Positions 7,853-18,499 of a DNA stretch of 64,000 bases are shown one piece after another. A program made the position numbers and the translations under genes. This DNA comes from Amnibacterium kyonggiense (GTDB lineage Bacteria > Actinomycetota > Actinomycetes > Actinomycetales > Microbacteriaceae), in assembly GCF_004364555.1 (NCBI RefSeq), contig NZ_SOAM01000001.1, positions 682,001-746,000 on the forward strand, in the 5' to 3' direction. The notes beneath the pieces are model-generated. The model searched no databases. It was not told the DNA's origin and was given only the letters and a program-made list of their open reading frames with translations. The first letter of the stretch is position 1; every line of letters starts with the position of its first letter.

Positions 7853-8768
7853 CGGTGCGGTCCTCCTCGCGCTCGACCTCGGCCTGCGTCTCGTCGAGGA
7901 GCTCCGCCTGCTGCTCCTCCGTGAGGTCGCCGAGGTCCGTGTCGTGGTGCGAGCCGAGGTAGGCGTCGATGACGGCCTGGTCGGACATCACCTCGTCGGG
8001 GAAGCCCTCCGCGACGATGCGCCCCTCGGCCATCACGATCACCCAGTCCGCGATCTCGCGGACGACGTGCATGTCGTGCTCGACGAAGAGCACGGTCATG
8101 CCGCTCGACTTGAGGTCGAGGATGTGGTGCAGCAGCGACTGCGTCAGCGCCGGATTCACGCCCGCCATCGGCTCGTCGAGCATGATCATCTTCGGGTCGC
8201 TCATCAGCGCGCGCGCCATCTCGAGCAGCTTGCGCTGCCCGCCGGACAGGCTCGCGGCGAAGTCGTCGGCCTTCGCGTCGAGCTTGAAGCGGGCGAGCAG
8301 GTCCTGCGCGCGCTCGGTGATCTGCTGCTCGCGACGCCGCCACAGCGCGGGCACGAGGGCGCGGGCGATGTTCTCGCCCGGCTGCTCCTGCGCCCCGAGC
8401 CGCATGTTCTCCATGACGGAGAGCATCGACAGGGCCTTCGTCAGCTGGAACGTGCGGATCATGCCGCGGCGGGCGACCTTGTAGGCGGGCACGCCGCCGA
8501 TCGGCTTCCCGTCGAACGACCAGGAGCCGTGGTTCGGCTTGTCGAAGCCGGTCAGCAGGTTGAAGAACGTCGTCTTCCCGGCGCCGTTCGGGCCGATCAG
8601 CGCGGTGATGGCGCCGCGCGGGATCTCCACGTGGTCGACGTCCACGGCGTGGACGCCGCCGAACGTGCGCTGCACGCCGTCCGCGACGACGATCGGGTCG
8701 GTCTTCTTCACGCCGGGCGCCGGCGCGCCGTCGATGAGCGCCGCGCGCTCCGCGGTCGTGTCAGGCAA
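7845..8768 (-). CDS. livG: LivG ATP-binding subunit
   Basis: Second ATPase of the transporter. The 307-residue protein has Walker A GPNGAGKTTFFNLLTGF, the Liv-specific RTFQLTKALSMLSVMENM segment, signature LSGGQRKLLEMARAL, Walker B MLDEPMAGVNP and VLFVEHDMHVV. It is longer than typical LivG (about 255) because of an N-terminal extension of about 25 residues and an acidic C-terminal tail rich in Glu/Asp. It overlaps livM by 8 bases. The role of the tail is unknown. Confidence 0.95.
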   Translation of the reverse strand: MPDTTAERAALIDGAPAPGVKKTDPIVVADGVQRTFGGVHAVDVDHVEIPRGAITALIGPNGAGKTTFFNLLTGFDKPNHGSWSFDGKPIGGVPAYKVARRGMIRTFQLTKALSMLSVMENMRLGAQEQPGENIARALVPALWRRREQQITERAQDLLARFKLDAKADDFAASLSGGQRKLLEMARALMSDPKMIMLDEPMAGVNPALTQSLLHHILDLKSSGMTVLFVEHDMHVVREIADWVIVMAEGRIVAEGFPDEVMSDQAVIDAYLGSHHDTDLGDLTEEQQAELLDETQAEVEREEDRTDG

Positions 8769-9732
8769 AGAACGCCTCCCGCTTCTTGCCGATCAGGCCG
8801 GACGGCCTGAAGATCACGATGAGCATCAGGGCCACACCCACGATGATGAACCGCACCGGGCCCTGCTGGATGGTCGTGATCGGCAGCCAGTGGTACTGCA
8901 CGGCGAGCGACAGGAAGCCGTCGGCCAGGGACAGCACGATCCAGAACACGATCGCCCCGACGAGCGGCCCGAACACCGTCGTCGCGCCGCCGAGCAGGAT
9001 GATCGTCAGCAGGAAGAACGTGGTCTGCGTGCCGTAGTTGTCCGGCTGCAGCGAGGTCGGGATGATGTTGATGATCGCCGCCAGGCCGCCGAGCGCGCCG
9101 CCCAGGATCAGGCTCTGCATCTTGTAGGAGAAGACGTTCTTGCCGAGGCTGCGCACGGCGTCCTCGTCCTCGCGGATGCCCTTGATGACACGGCCCCAGG
9201 GGCTGCGCATGAGCTGGCGCACGAGCAGCGCGACGACGATCACGAAGACCCAGCCGACGAGGATGATCCAGAGGTCGTTCTCGTCGTAGCGGAGCGGTCC
9301 GAACCCGTACGACCCCGGCGGGATGGGGTTCAGCGCGTCGAACGTGACCGCGGCGCCGTTCAGGCCGTCCGAGCCGCCCGTGATCGGGATGAGGTCCGGG
9401 GTCTTCACGACGTAGCGGATGATCTCCGCCGCCGCGATCGTCACGATGGCGAGGTAGTCGGCCCGGAGGCGCAGCGTCGGGATGCCGAGGATCAGGGCCA
9501 TCACCGTGGTCGCGACGAGCGTCGAGAGCACCGCCAACCAGAACGGGAACCCGAGGCGCAGCGTCGTGATCGCGAACGCGTAGCCGCCGATCGCCATGAA
9601 GCCCGCCTGGCCGAAGTTCAGGAGGCCGGTGAAGCCGAACTGGACCGCGAGGCCCAGGGCCGCGAGCGCGTACGCGATGGTCTGCGGCGAGATGATCTGG
9701 CCGAGCGCCAGCAGCAGGAAGCTGAAGTCCAT
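8761..9732 (-). CDS. livM: LivM permease
   Basis: This 323-residue membrane subunit has roughly nine hydrophobic helices. Near the N-terminus is GLLNFGQAGFMAIGGYAFA, the LivM/LivH family signature, and a TLRLRADYLAIVTIAAAEIIR block follows near 105-125. A large extracytoplasmic loop around 130-165 (ITGGSDGLNG) is usual for LivM. The ATG at 9732 gives the standard length. It starts eight bases after the livH stop and overlaps livG. Confidence 0.93.
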   Translation of the reverse strand: MDFSFLLLALGQIISPQTIAYALAALGLAVQFGFTGLLNFGQAGFMAIGGYAFAITTLRLGFPFWLAVLSTLVATTVMALILGIPTLRLRADYLAIVTIAAAEIIRYVVKTPDLIPITGGSDGLNGAAVTFDALNPIPPGSYGFGPLRYDENDLWIILVGWVFVIVVALLVRQLMRSPWGRVIKGIREDEDAVRSLGKNVFSYKMQSLILGGALGGLAAIINIIPTSLQPDNYGTQTTFFLLTIILLGGATTVFGPLVGAIVFWIVLSLADGFLSLAVQYHWLPITTIQQGPVRFIIVGVALMLIVIFRPSGLIGKKREAFFA

Positions 9733-9740
9733 GGTCGGTC

Positions 9741-11141
9741 CTATCCGATCCGGGATCGTCTGCCGAGGATGCCCTGCGGACGGACCAGCAGGATCGCGAT
9801 GAGCACGACGAGGGCGGCGACGTACTTGAGGTTGTTCGGGATGAACACCGTCGAGACGTCGGTGATGACGCCGATGACGAGCGAGCCGACGAGGGCGCCG
9901 AACGCCGTGCCGAACCCGCCGAGGGTGACCGCGGCGAAGATCAGCAGCAGGATGCTCGCGCCGGTGTCCCACCGCAGCGACTGGTAGTAGCCGATCAGCA
10001 CGCCCGCGAGGCCCGCGAGGGCGCCCGCGCCGACCCAGACGGTGCGGATGACCCGCTCCACGTCGATGCCGGAGGCCGCGGCGAGCGAGCGGTTGTCGGA
10101 GACCGCCCGGGTCGCCTTGCCGATGCGGGTCCGCAGCAGCACGAAGGCGACGAGCAGCAGCAGCACGATGCAGATGACCGCGCTGATGATGTCCGTCGAG
10201 CGGAGGCGGATCGGGCCGAGGACCAGCGCCGCCCGGTTGTCCGCGGGCAGCACCAGCTGGTCGGCGCCGAAGATGAACTGGAACAGGTACCGCAGGGCGA
10301 GCGACAGGCCGATGCTGACGATCATCAGCGGAACCAGGGCGACCCCGCGTCGGCGCAGCGGCCTCCACAGCCCGAGGTCCTGCACGTAGCCGAACACCCC
10401 GCCGAGGACCGTCGCGGCGATGATCGCGACGAAGCCCGGCAGGCCGAGGACGGCCGAGAACACGTAGCCCATGAGCGCGCCGAACGTCACGAGCTCGCCG
10501 TGGGCGAAGTTGTTGAGCCCGGTGGTGCCGTAGATCAGCGAGACGCCGATCGAGGCGAGCGCGAGCAGCAGGCCGAAGATCAGGCCCGTCACGATGCGCG
10601 GCAGCACGAGCTCGAACAGGCTCGCGCCGGAGCCTCCGCCGGAGGCGCCGTCGCTCGCGCCGGAGGAGGCGCCGCCGGTCGCTCCGGGCGTCGGGCTCGC
10701 GCCGCCCTGGGCGACGAGGATGTAGTACGCGGGGACGCCCTGGTTGCCCTCCGACACCACGACCTGCCGCGGGTTGAGCCCGGTCGGCACGGTGCCGGCG
10801 CCCTCGGGCACCGTCGACGCGTCGAGCTCGACCTTGTAGGTGCCCGGCGTGGGGACCGGCACGAGCGCCTTGCCGTCGTCACCGCTCGTGACGGTCTGGC
10901 TGAAGGAGCCCTGCGACACCGTCACCTTCACGCCGGGGACGTTGCTGCGGTCGGCGGCCTTCCGGATCCAGATCTGGATCGACTGGGCGGCGGAGGAGCT
11001 GGGCGACGGCGTCGGGCTGCCGGCCGCGTTCGCCGGTGCGGCTCCCGCGAACACGAGCATCAAGGCGAACGCGGCCGTCGCGATCGCCGTCAGCAGCGCG
11101 GCCGGCCCGACTCGTCGTCGGCTGGTCGTGTCGTGGCGCAC
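9741..11141 (-). CDS. livH: LivH permease with N-terminal signal peptide and extracytoplasmic beta domain
   Basis: The C-terminal 290 residues are an ordinary LivH permease (GTTGLNNFAHGELVTFGA motif, AVSDNRSLAAASGID loop). Unusually, about 175 residues precede it: a Sec signal peptide ending PANAAG, a Pro/Ser linker, a domain of about 90 residues (56-145) with VPGVKVTVSQG and TPGTYKVELD motifs resembling carboxypeptidase-regulatory or prealbumin-like folds, then a Gly/Ser/Ala linker. The GTG at 11141 has GGAGG nine bases upstream and begins the signal peptide. It is the first gene of the livHMGF operon, divergent from guaB. A frameshift fusion is unlikely because the frame is continuous and codon use is uniform. 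Confidence 0.88.
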   Translation of the reverse strand: MRHDTTSRRRVGPAALLTAIATAAFALMLVFAGAAPANAAGSPTPSPSSSAAQSIQIWIRKAADRSNVPGVKVTVSQGSFSQTVTSGDDGKALVPVPTPGTYKVELDASTVPEGAGTVPTGLNPRQVVVSEGNQGVPAYYILVAQGGASPTPGATGGASSGASDGASGGGSGASLFELVLPRIVTGLIFGLLLALASIGVSLIYGTTGLNNFAHGELVTFGALMGYVFSAVLGLPGFVAIIAATVLGGVFGYVQDLGLWRPLRRRGVALVPLMIVSIGLSLALRYLFQFIFGADQLVLPADNRAALVLGPIRLRSTDIISAVICIVLLLLVAFVLLRTRIGKATRAVSDNRSLAAASGIDVERVIRTVWVGAGALAGLAGVLIGYYQSLRWDTGASILLLIFAAVTLGGFGTAFGALVGSLVIGVITDVSTVFIPNNLKYVAALVVLIAILLVRPQGILGRRSRIG

Positions 11142-11180
11142 GTCGGTGGACCTCCGGGGCAGGGAACGGCGCGACGATGA

Positions 11181-12848
<1,668 letters not shown>

Positions 12849-13077
12849 CCCGCGCGGGCCGTCCTCGGGGCGATTCCGGCCCCAGCCGGTCCGTTCGGCC
12901 GCGCCCGCCGGTCCGTCTCGGCCCGGTCCGGTCGTCCTCACTCGTCCGCGTCGGGCCGAACCAGACCGGGAGGGGCTCCGGTCCACGACGACGGGAGGCC
13001 TTCGCCTCCGCTCCTCCCCAGGCGGGTTCTCGCGCCCCCGGTGGGGACGCGGAGCCGCGCGGCTCGGGCGTGGCGCC
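12849..13077. other. intergenic region after guaB, GC-rich with palindromes
   Basis: No convincing gene. It holds inverted-repeat arm 1 (12918-12960) and a second stretch (12868-12891) that matches the complement of 14057-14080 at 20 of 24 bases. No SD or -10 is clear for the next gene. Confidence 0.6.
12918..12960 (+). repeat. inverted-repeat arm 1 flanking the AbiEi-like gene
   Basis: This 43-base arm matches the complement of 14030-14072 at about 35 positions: 19 of the first 20, a divergent 8-base core, then 15 of 15. The arm is itself palindromic (TCGGCCCG at its left end, CGGGCCGA at its right). Confidence 0.8.
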
Positions 13078-14016
13078 ATGCTCCGTCGCGTGCAGCCCAT
13101 AACCGCTCGACACCAGCTCCGATTCGTCGGCGTCCGCAACCACACGGGTCTCGACGACCGCACCCTCCGCAAGGCCGCGGCGCGAGGCGAACTGACCCAG
13201 GTCGCTCGTAGTGCGTTCGTGGGCTCCTCGGTCTGGACCGCCCTGTCGATCGATGAGCGCCGTCGCCTCGTGCTCGCTGCGAGAGCGGCCAGGGCGAAGC
13301 AGCCGATCGTGTTCAGCCACCGCAGCGCGGCCGACCTCCATGGCGTCCCGATGACGGGAAGACGGGACACGGGTGTGGACGTGCTCACGACGCTCGCGAA
13401 CGGCAGCCGGCGGGAGCACGGGTTCACGAAGCACGCGTCCGCGATGCCCGACCTCGAGGTCGTCGACGTCGAGGGGCTGCGAGTCACGTCCGTCGCCCGC
13501 ACCGTGGTCGAGCTCGCGATGGTCCTTCCGTTCCGGGACGCGGTCGCTTCCGCGGACTGGGCGCTGCGCCGGGGGATCCCGAGGCAGGAGCTGCTCGCGC
13601 TGCTCGACCTCCTCGGTACCGGAGCGGCCCGGAAGCGCGGCGCGCGCGTGATCGCCTTCGCCGACCCGCGGTCCGGGTCGCCGGACGAGTCCAAGAGCCG
13701 GGCGCTCATCGACGAGCTCGGCTTCCCGCCGCCGGATCTGCAGGCGCGATTCGAGGACGAGTTCGGGTTCATCGGCGACGTCGACTTCTTCTGGTCGCAC
13801 GTGCCGCTGATCGGCGAGTTCGACGGCGCGATCAAGCTGCGGGACCCGGCCATGCTGCGGGGCAGGACCCCGGCCGAGGTGGTCCGCGACGAGAAGCGGC
13901 GCGAGGACCGGCTGCGCCGCCAGGGGCCGCTCGTCGTGCGCTGGGGTCACGAGGACCTGTCGATGAGTCGTCTGGGCACGATCCTCTTCGGCGCGGGTCT
14001 GCGTCCGGTGGTCTGA
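13078..14016 (+). CDS. AbiEi-like winged-helix protein with DUF559/VSR-like nuclease domain
   Basis: The 312-residue protein has an N-terminal helix-turn-helix module (TLRKAAARGELTQVARSAFV), a central AbiEi-type region (FSHRSAADLHGVP, SVARTVVELA), and a C-terminal endonuclease-like domain: DESKSR (acidic residue), GDVDFFW, GEFDGAIKL, EKRREDRLRRQG and VVRWGHEDL. The spacing fits a PD-(D/E)xK or VSR-like core. Such proteins are widespread solo genes in actinobacteria and their biology is unclear; an abortive-infection or toxin-antitoxin role is inference. No AbiEii toxin follows. Imperfect inverted repeats flank it, hinting at transfer as a unit. No SD sequence is clear before the ATG. Confidence 0.75.
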   Translation: MLRRVQPITARHQLRFVGVRNHTGLDDRTLRKAAARGELTQVARSAFVGSSVWTALSIDERRRLVLAARAARAKQPIVFSHRSAADLHGVPMTGRRDTGVDVLTTLANGSRREHGFTKHASAMPDLEVVDVEGLRVTSVARTVVELAMVLPFRDAVASADWALRRGIPRQELLALLDLLGTGAARKRGARVIAFADPRSGSPDESKSRALIDELGFPPPDLQARFEDEFGFIGDVDFFWSHVPLIGEFDGAIKLRDPAMLRGRTPAEVVRDEKRREDRLRRQGPLVVRWGHEDLSMSRLGTILFGAGLRPVV

Positions 14017-14029
14017 GCTGTGGGGCGCA

Positions 14030-14073
14030 TTCGGCCCGACGCGGTTCGGATCGGACGACCGGATCGGGCCGAA
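14030..14073 (-). repeat. inverted-repeat arm 2 flanking the AbiEi-like gene
   Basis: Complementary partner of 12918-12960. It is also an internal palindrome: TTCGGCCCGA (14030-14039) and TCGGGCCGAA (14064-14073) are exact complements around a 24-base loop. It lies between two convergent genes and could also end transcription. Confidence 0.8.
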
Positions 14074-14099
14074 GTCGCCCGCCGAGCGTCCGCGGCCGG

Positions 14100-15395
14100 T
14101 CAGGGCCTTGCGGGGACCTCGGTCGTGAGCTCGTCCGCGATCTCGAGCACCGACGCGATCGCGTCCGTGTCCGCGATCGCCCGGGCGAGTCGGGCGGCGG
14201 CGCGGCGGAACCGGGCGCGCTCGTCGAGCACGTGGAGCACGGCCTCCCGCACCGCGTCCGGCTCGACGCGCTGCTGGTGGAGGTCGATGCCGACGCCGGC
14301 CCAGCGGACGCGGGCGTTCACCTCCACCTTGTCCTCCGAGGTGCCCGCGACGACGAGCGGCAGCCCGTGCCGCAGCGCGTGGTGCACGGCGCCGAAGCCG
14401 CCGTTCGTGACCATGACCGCCGCGGCGGGCAGCAGGTGGTCGTAGGGCATGAAGCGCTCGACGCGCACATTCGCGGGCAGCGGTCCACCGTGCGCCCGCT
14501 CGATCGTCGACCGGTCGGGGCCGCCGGTGGTCGCGACGACGAGCACGTCCTCCTCGGCGAGCGCCCGGATCGTCGGGACGATGAGCTCGGTCGGGTCCTC
14601 GTTCGCGTACGTGCCCTGCGTCACGTGGACGATCCGGCGGCGCTCGCTGTAGTCCCACCAGTCCGGGAGCGGGAAGGACGTCGGCGCCGGCAGCGGGCCG
14701 ACCCAGCGGACCTGCTCCGGCGTGCGCCGGCGCGGGTACTCGAACTGCGGGACGCTGGTCTGGGCCCAGGCGTCGCTCGTCAGCCCGAGGTCGAACAGGC
14801 CGCCGCTCGGTCGCCGCCCGGTGAGGCGCTCGATCGTCGCCGCGAACTCCTTCCGGACGCGCTCGAGCGCGACGACGTCCGCGGCGCCGCGCAGCAGCGC
14901 GTTCCGCAGCGGGTTGAGCGGCCCCTCGATCGGCGTGAGGCCGGAGCCGAACGGCGGCACGTCCGGGCTGGAGAACGGCAGCGGGAACAGTCCGATCGAC
15001 AGCACCGCGGGGCGCTCGGACCGCGGCAGCAGGCCGACGGCCGCGGCGCCGACGAACAGCGGCTCCGTCACGACGAGGTCGAACCCGATCCGACCGTGCA
15101 GCGCCATGACGGTGCGGAAGTCCGGCTCGACGGAGTCGAGGAACAGCGACCGCAGCAGCCGGGCGACCTCCCGGACGCCGCTGCGGGGCTGCTCGTGCTC
15201 GATCCGGGAGGGCGGGACCGCCTCGTCGTAGGGCATGCGCTCGAACACCGCGCCGGCCGCCTCGATCCGGTCCCGGTACGCGTCGCCGCAGAGGAACCAG
15301 ACCTCGTCGCCGCGCGCGACCATCGCCCGGACGAGCTGGAGCAGGGGGAGGACGAAGCCGTCCTGCCGGGCGCTCGTGAACAGGACGCGGGCCAC
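14100..15395 (-). CDS. GT1/UGT-type glycosyltransferase
   Basis: A 431-residue GT-B fold enzyme of the macrolide/UGT-like GT1 family. The N-terminus VLFTSARQDGFVLPLLQL is the acceptor-domain P-loop-like start. The C-terminal donor site has HVTQGTYAN, VERFMPYDHLLPAA and TNGGFGAVHHAL...GLPLVV, the bacterial version of the PSPG motif. It would transfer a sugar from UDP- or dTDP-sugar to a small hydrophobic acceptor or lipid; neither is identifiable. The GTG at 15395 starts the fold directly. It is monocistronic and diverges from guaB3. Confidence 0.85.
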   Translation of the reverse strand: MARVLFTSARQDGFVLPLLQLVRAMVARGDEVWFLCGDAYRDRIEAAGAVFERMPYDEAVPPSRIEHEQPRSGVREVARLLRSLFLDSVEPDFRTVMALHGRIGFDLVVTEPLFVGAAAVGLLPRSERPAVLSIGLFPLPFSSPDVPPFGSGLTPIEGPLNPLRNALLRGAADVVALERVRKEFAATIERLTGRRPSGGLFDLGLTSDAWAQTSVPQFEYPRRRTPEQVRWVGPLPAPTSFPLPDWWDYSERRRIVHVTQGTYANEDPTELIVPTIRALAEEDVLVVATTGGPDRSTIERAHGGPLPANVRVERFMPYDHLLPAAAVMVTNGGFGAVHHALRHGLPLVVAGTSEDKVEVNARVRWAGVGIDLHQQRVEPDAVREAVLHVLDERARFRRAAARLARAIADTDAIASVLEIADELTTEVPARP

Positions 15396-15497
15396 GCGAC
15401 CACTCTGGTGCCGCGGCGCCCCGGCCGCGACGATGCGGGGCACCCCCGTCCGGGGAGCCCGGACCGATCCGATGCCGCCTGGATAGGGTGGCCGACC

Positions 15498-16619
15498 GTG
15501 AGCATGGACTTCGAGATCGGCCGAGCCAAGCGCGCACGGCGGGTCTACGCGTTCGACGACGTCGCCGTCGTGCCCTCCCGGCGCACCCGCGACCCGGAGG
15601 ACGTGTCGACCACCTGGTCGATCGACGCCTTCCAGTTCCAGGTGCCGTTCCTGTCCGCGCCGATGGACTCCGTCACGTCGCCGGCCACCGCGATCGCGTT
15701 CGGCCGCCTGGGCGGCCTCGGGGTGCTCGGTCTGGAGGGGCTGTGGACCCGCTACGAGGACCCGGCGCCGCTGCTCGAGGAGATCCGCGACCTGCCGGAG
15801 GACCGGGCGACCGCCCGCATGCAGGAGATCTACCGCGCCCCGATCCGCGCGGACCTGATCACCGCGCGCATCGCGGAGATCCGCGCCTCGGGGGTGCCGG
15901 TCGCCGCGGCGCTGTCGCCGCAGCGGACCCAGGAGTTCTTCCAGACCGTGCTCGACGCGGGTGTCGACCTCTTCGTCATCCGCGGCACCACGGTCTCCGC
16001 GGAGCACGTGTCGAAGTCGACGGAGCCGCTCGACCTGCGCCGCTTCATCTACGAGCTCGACGTGCCGGTCATCGTCGGCGGCGCGGCGACGTACACAGCG
16101 GCGCTCCACCTCATGCGGACGGGGGCCGCGGGCGTCCTCGTCGGGTTCGGCGGCGGCGCGGCGACCACCACGCGCACCTCGCTCGGCATCCACGCGCCGA
16201 TGGCCACGGCGGTCGCGGACGTGGCCGGGGCGCGCCGGGACTACCTCGACGAGTCCGGCGGCCGCTACGTGCACGTCATCGCGGACGGCGGCCTCGGCAA
16301 CTCGGGCGACATCGTCAAGGCGATCGCGATGGGTGCGGACGCGGTGATGCTCGGCACCACCCTGGCGCGCTCGACGGAGGCGCCGGGCGGCGGCTGGCAC
16401 TGGGGCCTGGAGGCCCACCACGAGCAGCTGCCGCGCGGTCGGCGGGTGTGGGTCGGTCAGGCCGCGCCGCTCGACGAGCTGCTCTTCGGCCCGGCCCACC
16501 GGCCGGACGGGACGGTGAACCTCGCGGGGGCGCTGCGTCGCTCGATGGCGACGACGGGGTACTCTGACATCAAGGAGTTCCAGCGGGTCGAGGTGGTCGT
16601 CGCGCCCTACGAGGGCTGA
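15498..16619 (+). CDS. guaB3: GuaB3-family IMPDH-related protein
   Basis: This 373-residue TIM-barrel protein is homologous to IMP dehydrogenase but has no CBS module. It begins FEIGRAKRARRVYAFDDVAVVPSRRTRDPEDV, split here as IGRAKRARR and PSRRTRDPEDV, which is diagnostic of actinobacterial GuaB3. The loop that carries the catalytic Cys in GuaB reads GGGAATTTRTSLG, with Thr at that position, so classical IMPDH chemistry is doubtful. Cyanobacterial GuaB3 has been reported as a GMP reductase; whether that applies here is unknown. The GTG at 15498 fits a leaderless start (TAGGGT 15484-15489, 8 bases upstream); an ATG two codons later is the alternative. Confidence 0.9.
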   Translation: MSMDFEIGRAKRARRVYAFDDVAVVPSRRTRDPEDVSTTWSIDAFQFQVPFLSAPMDSVTSPATAIAFGRLGGLGVLGLEGLWTRYEDPAPLLEEIRDLPEDRATARMQEIYRAPIRADLITARIAEIRASGVPVAAALSPQRTQEFFQTVLDAGVDLFVIRGTTVSAEHVSKSTEPLDLRRFIYELDVPVIVGGAATYTAALHLMRTGAAGVLVGFGGGAATTTRTSLGIHAPMATAVADVAGARRDYLDESGGRYVHVIADGGLGNSGDIVKAIAMGADAVMLGTTLARSTEAPGGGWHWGLEAHHEQLPRGRRVWVGQAAPLDELLFGPAHRPDGTVNLAGALRRSMATTGYSDIKEFQRVEVVVAPYEG

Positions 16620-16737
16620 CCCGCGCGGCCCGTCGGTCCGGGCCGGCGGACCGCGCGTGAACATCCGTGCAGATCCGCCGCTCACAGATGGGCGCCGCAG
16701 TCCGCGCGATTACGCTCCTCGGGTCGAGGAGGCTGCA

Positions 16738-18498
16738 ATGGCGAAGAACCCGGTGAGGACCGACGACGAGGTGGCCCCGGTGGCCGCCACGGGATCGAGG
16801 GGACTGGGGCCGTCCCAGCGTCGCGCGGCGATCGCCGCGATGCGGGACCAGGAGCTCGACGTCCTCGTCGTCGGCGGCGGCATCGTCGGCACCGGCTCGG
16901 CGCTCGACGCCGTGACGCGCGGCCTGTCCGTCGGGCTCGTCGAGGCCCGCGACTGGTCGGCGGGCACGTCGAGCCGCTCGTCGAAGCTCGTGCACGGCGG
17001 CATCCGCTACCTCGAGCAGCTCAACTTCGCGCTGGTGCGCGAGGCGCTCATCGAGCGCGGCCTCCTGCTGCAGCGCATCGCGCCGCACCTCGTGAAGCCC
17101 GTCAAGTTCCTCTTCCCGCTGACGCACCGCGTCTGGGAGCGGGCGTACATCGGCGCCGGCATGGCGATGTACGACGCGTTCAGCTGGACGGGCGGCCGCC
17201 CGCCCGGCGTCCCGCACCACCGGCACCTGTCCCGCACCCAGCTCTACCGCGCGATCCCGTCCCTGAAGAAGGGCGCGATGATCGGCGGGATGACCTACTA
17301 CGACGCGCAGGTCGACGACGCCCGCTACGGCGCCTCCGTCGCCCGGACCGCGGCGTACTACGGCGCCCACGTCGCCACCCGCGTGCGCGTGGAGGGCTTC
17401 ATCAAGGTCGGCGAGCGGGTCGTCGGCGTCGACGCCCAGGACCTCGAGACGGGGGAGCGCTTCCAGATCCGCGCGAAGCAGGTCGTGAACGCGACCGGCG
17501 TGTGGACCGACGACACCCAGGCGCTCGTCGGCGAGCGCGGTCAGGTCCACGTCCGCGCGTCGAAGGGCGTCCACCTCGTGGTGCCGCGCGACCGCATCCG
17601 GTCGACGATGGGCATGATCTTGCGCACCGAGAAGAGCGTGCTCTTCGTCATCCCGTGGGGCCGGCACTGGCTCGTCGGCACGACGGACACCGACTGGAAC
17701 CTGGACAAGGCGCACCCGGCCGCGACGGCCAAGGACATCGACTACATCCTCGACCACGTGAACGAGGTGCTGGCGGTGCCGCTCACCCGCGAGGACGTGG
17801 AGGGCGTCTACGCGGGCCTGCGCCCGCTGCTCGCCGGCGAGAGCGAGGAGACGAGCCAGCTGTCGCGCGAGCACTACGTCGCGCACGTCGTCCCGGGCCT
17901 CGTCGTCATCGCGGGCGGCAAGTGGACCACCTACCGGGTGATGGCGAAGGATGCGATCGACGAGGCGGCATCCGCCCTCGACGAGCGGGTCCCGAAGTCG
18001 GTCACGGAGGACATCGCGCTCGTCGGTGCGGAGGGCTACCAGGCCGCCTGGAACCAGCGCGCCGCGATCGCGGCCCGGACCGGGCTGCACACCGCGCGGA
18101 TCGAGCACCTCCTGAACCGGTACGGCACGCTCGCGTCCGAGGTCATCGCCCTGATCGAGCAGCGGCCCGAGCTCTCCGCGCCGATCCCGGGCGCGGACGA
18201 CTACCTGCAGGCGGAGATCGTCTACGCGACGACGCACGAGGGCGCGCTGCACCTCGACGACGTCCTCGCCCGACGCACCCGCATCTCGATCGAGGCGTGG
18301 GACCGCGGCGTCTCGGCCGCCCCGGTCGCCGCGGAGCTCATGGCGGACGTGCTCGGCTGGGACGCGGAGCACCGACAGCTCGAGGTCGACACGTACCTCG
18401 AGCGGGTCCGCGCCGAACGCGAGAGCCAGACGATGCCCGACGACGAGTCCGCCGACCGCGTGCGCCTCGAGGCGCCGGAGATCGTGCAGGCTGTCTGA
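16738..18498 (+). CDS. glpD: aerobic glycerol-3-phosphate dehydrogenase
   Basis: This FAD enzyme oxidises sn-glycerol-3-phosphate to dihydroxyacetone phosphate at the membrane and passes electrons to menaquinone. The 586-residue protein has the Rossmann motif VVGGGIVGTG near residue 45, the substrate-channel segments SSRSSKLVHGGIRYLEQ and GGKWTTYR (flavin/G3P contacts), and a C-terminal helical DAO_C domain. GAGGAGG ends five bases before the ATG at 16738. A TACGCT hexamer at 16711-16716 is a likely -10. SURF1 follows after one base. Confidence 0.95.
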   Translation: MAKNPVRTDDEVAPVAATGSRGLGPSQRRAAIAAMRDQELDVLVVGGGIVGTGSALDAVTRGLSVGLVEARDWSAGTSSRSSKLVHGGIRYLEQLNFALVREALIERGLLLQRIAPHLVKPVKFLFPLTHRVWERAYIGAGMAMYDAFSWTGGRPPGVPHHRHLSRTQLYRAIPSLKKGAMIGGMTYYDAQVDDARYGASVARTAAYYGAHVATRVRVEGFIKVGERVVGVDAQDLETGERFQIRAKQVVNATGVWTDDTQALVGERGQVHVRASKGVHLVVPRDRIRSTMGMILRTEKSVLFVIPWGRHWLVGTTDTDWNLDKAHPAATAKDIDYILDHVNEVLAVPLTREDVEGVYAGLRPLLAGESEETSQLSREHYVAHVVPGLVVIAGGKWTTYRVMAKDAIDEAASALDERVPKSVTEDIALVGAEGYQAAWNQRAAIAARTGLHTARIEHLLNRYGTLASEVIALIEQRPELSAPIPGADDYLQAEIVYATTHEGALHLDDVLARRTRISIEAWDRGVSAAPVAAELMADVLGWDAEHRQLEVDTYLERVRAERESQTMPDDESADRVRLEAPEIVQAV

Positions 18499-18499
18499 C

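Noticed and set aside
12849-13077. Coding potential between guaB and the AbiEi-like gene
   Set aside because: Frames here run through palindromic, low-information sequence without SD, start or known motif.
16620-16737. Possible GlpR-like operator before glpD
   Set aside because: Several ACATC/AGATC-like half-sites occur, but no consistent spacing or symmetry could be defended.
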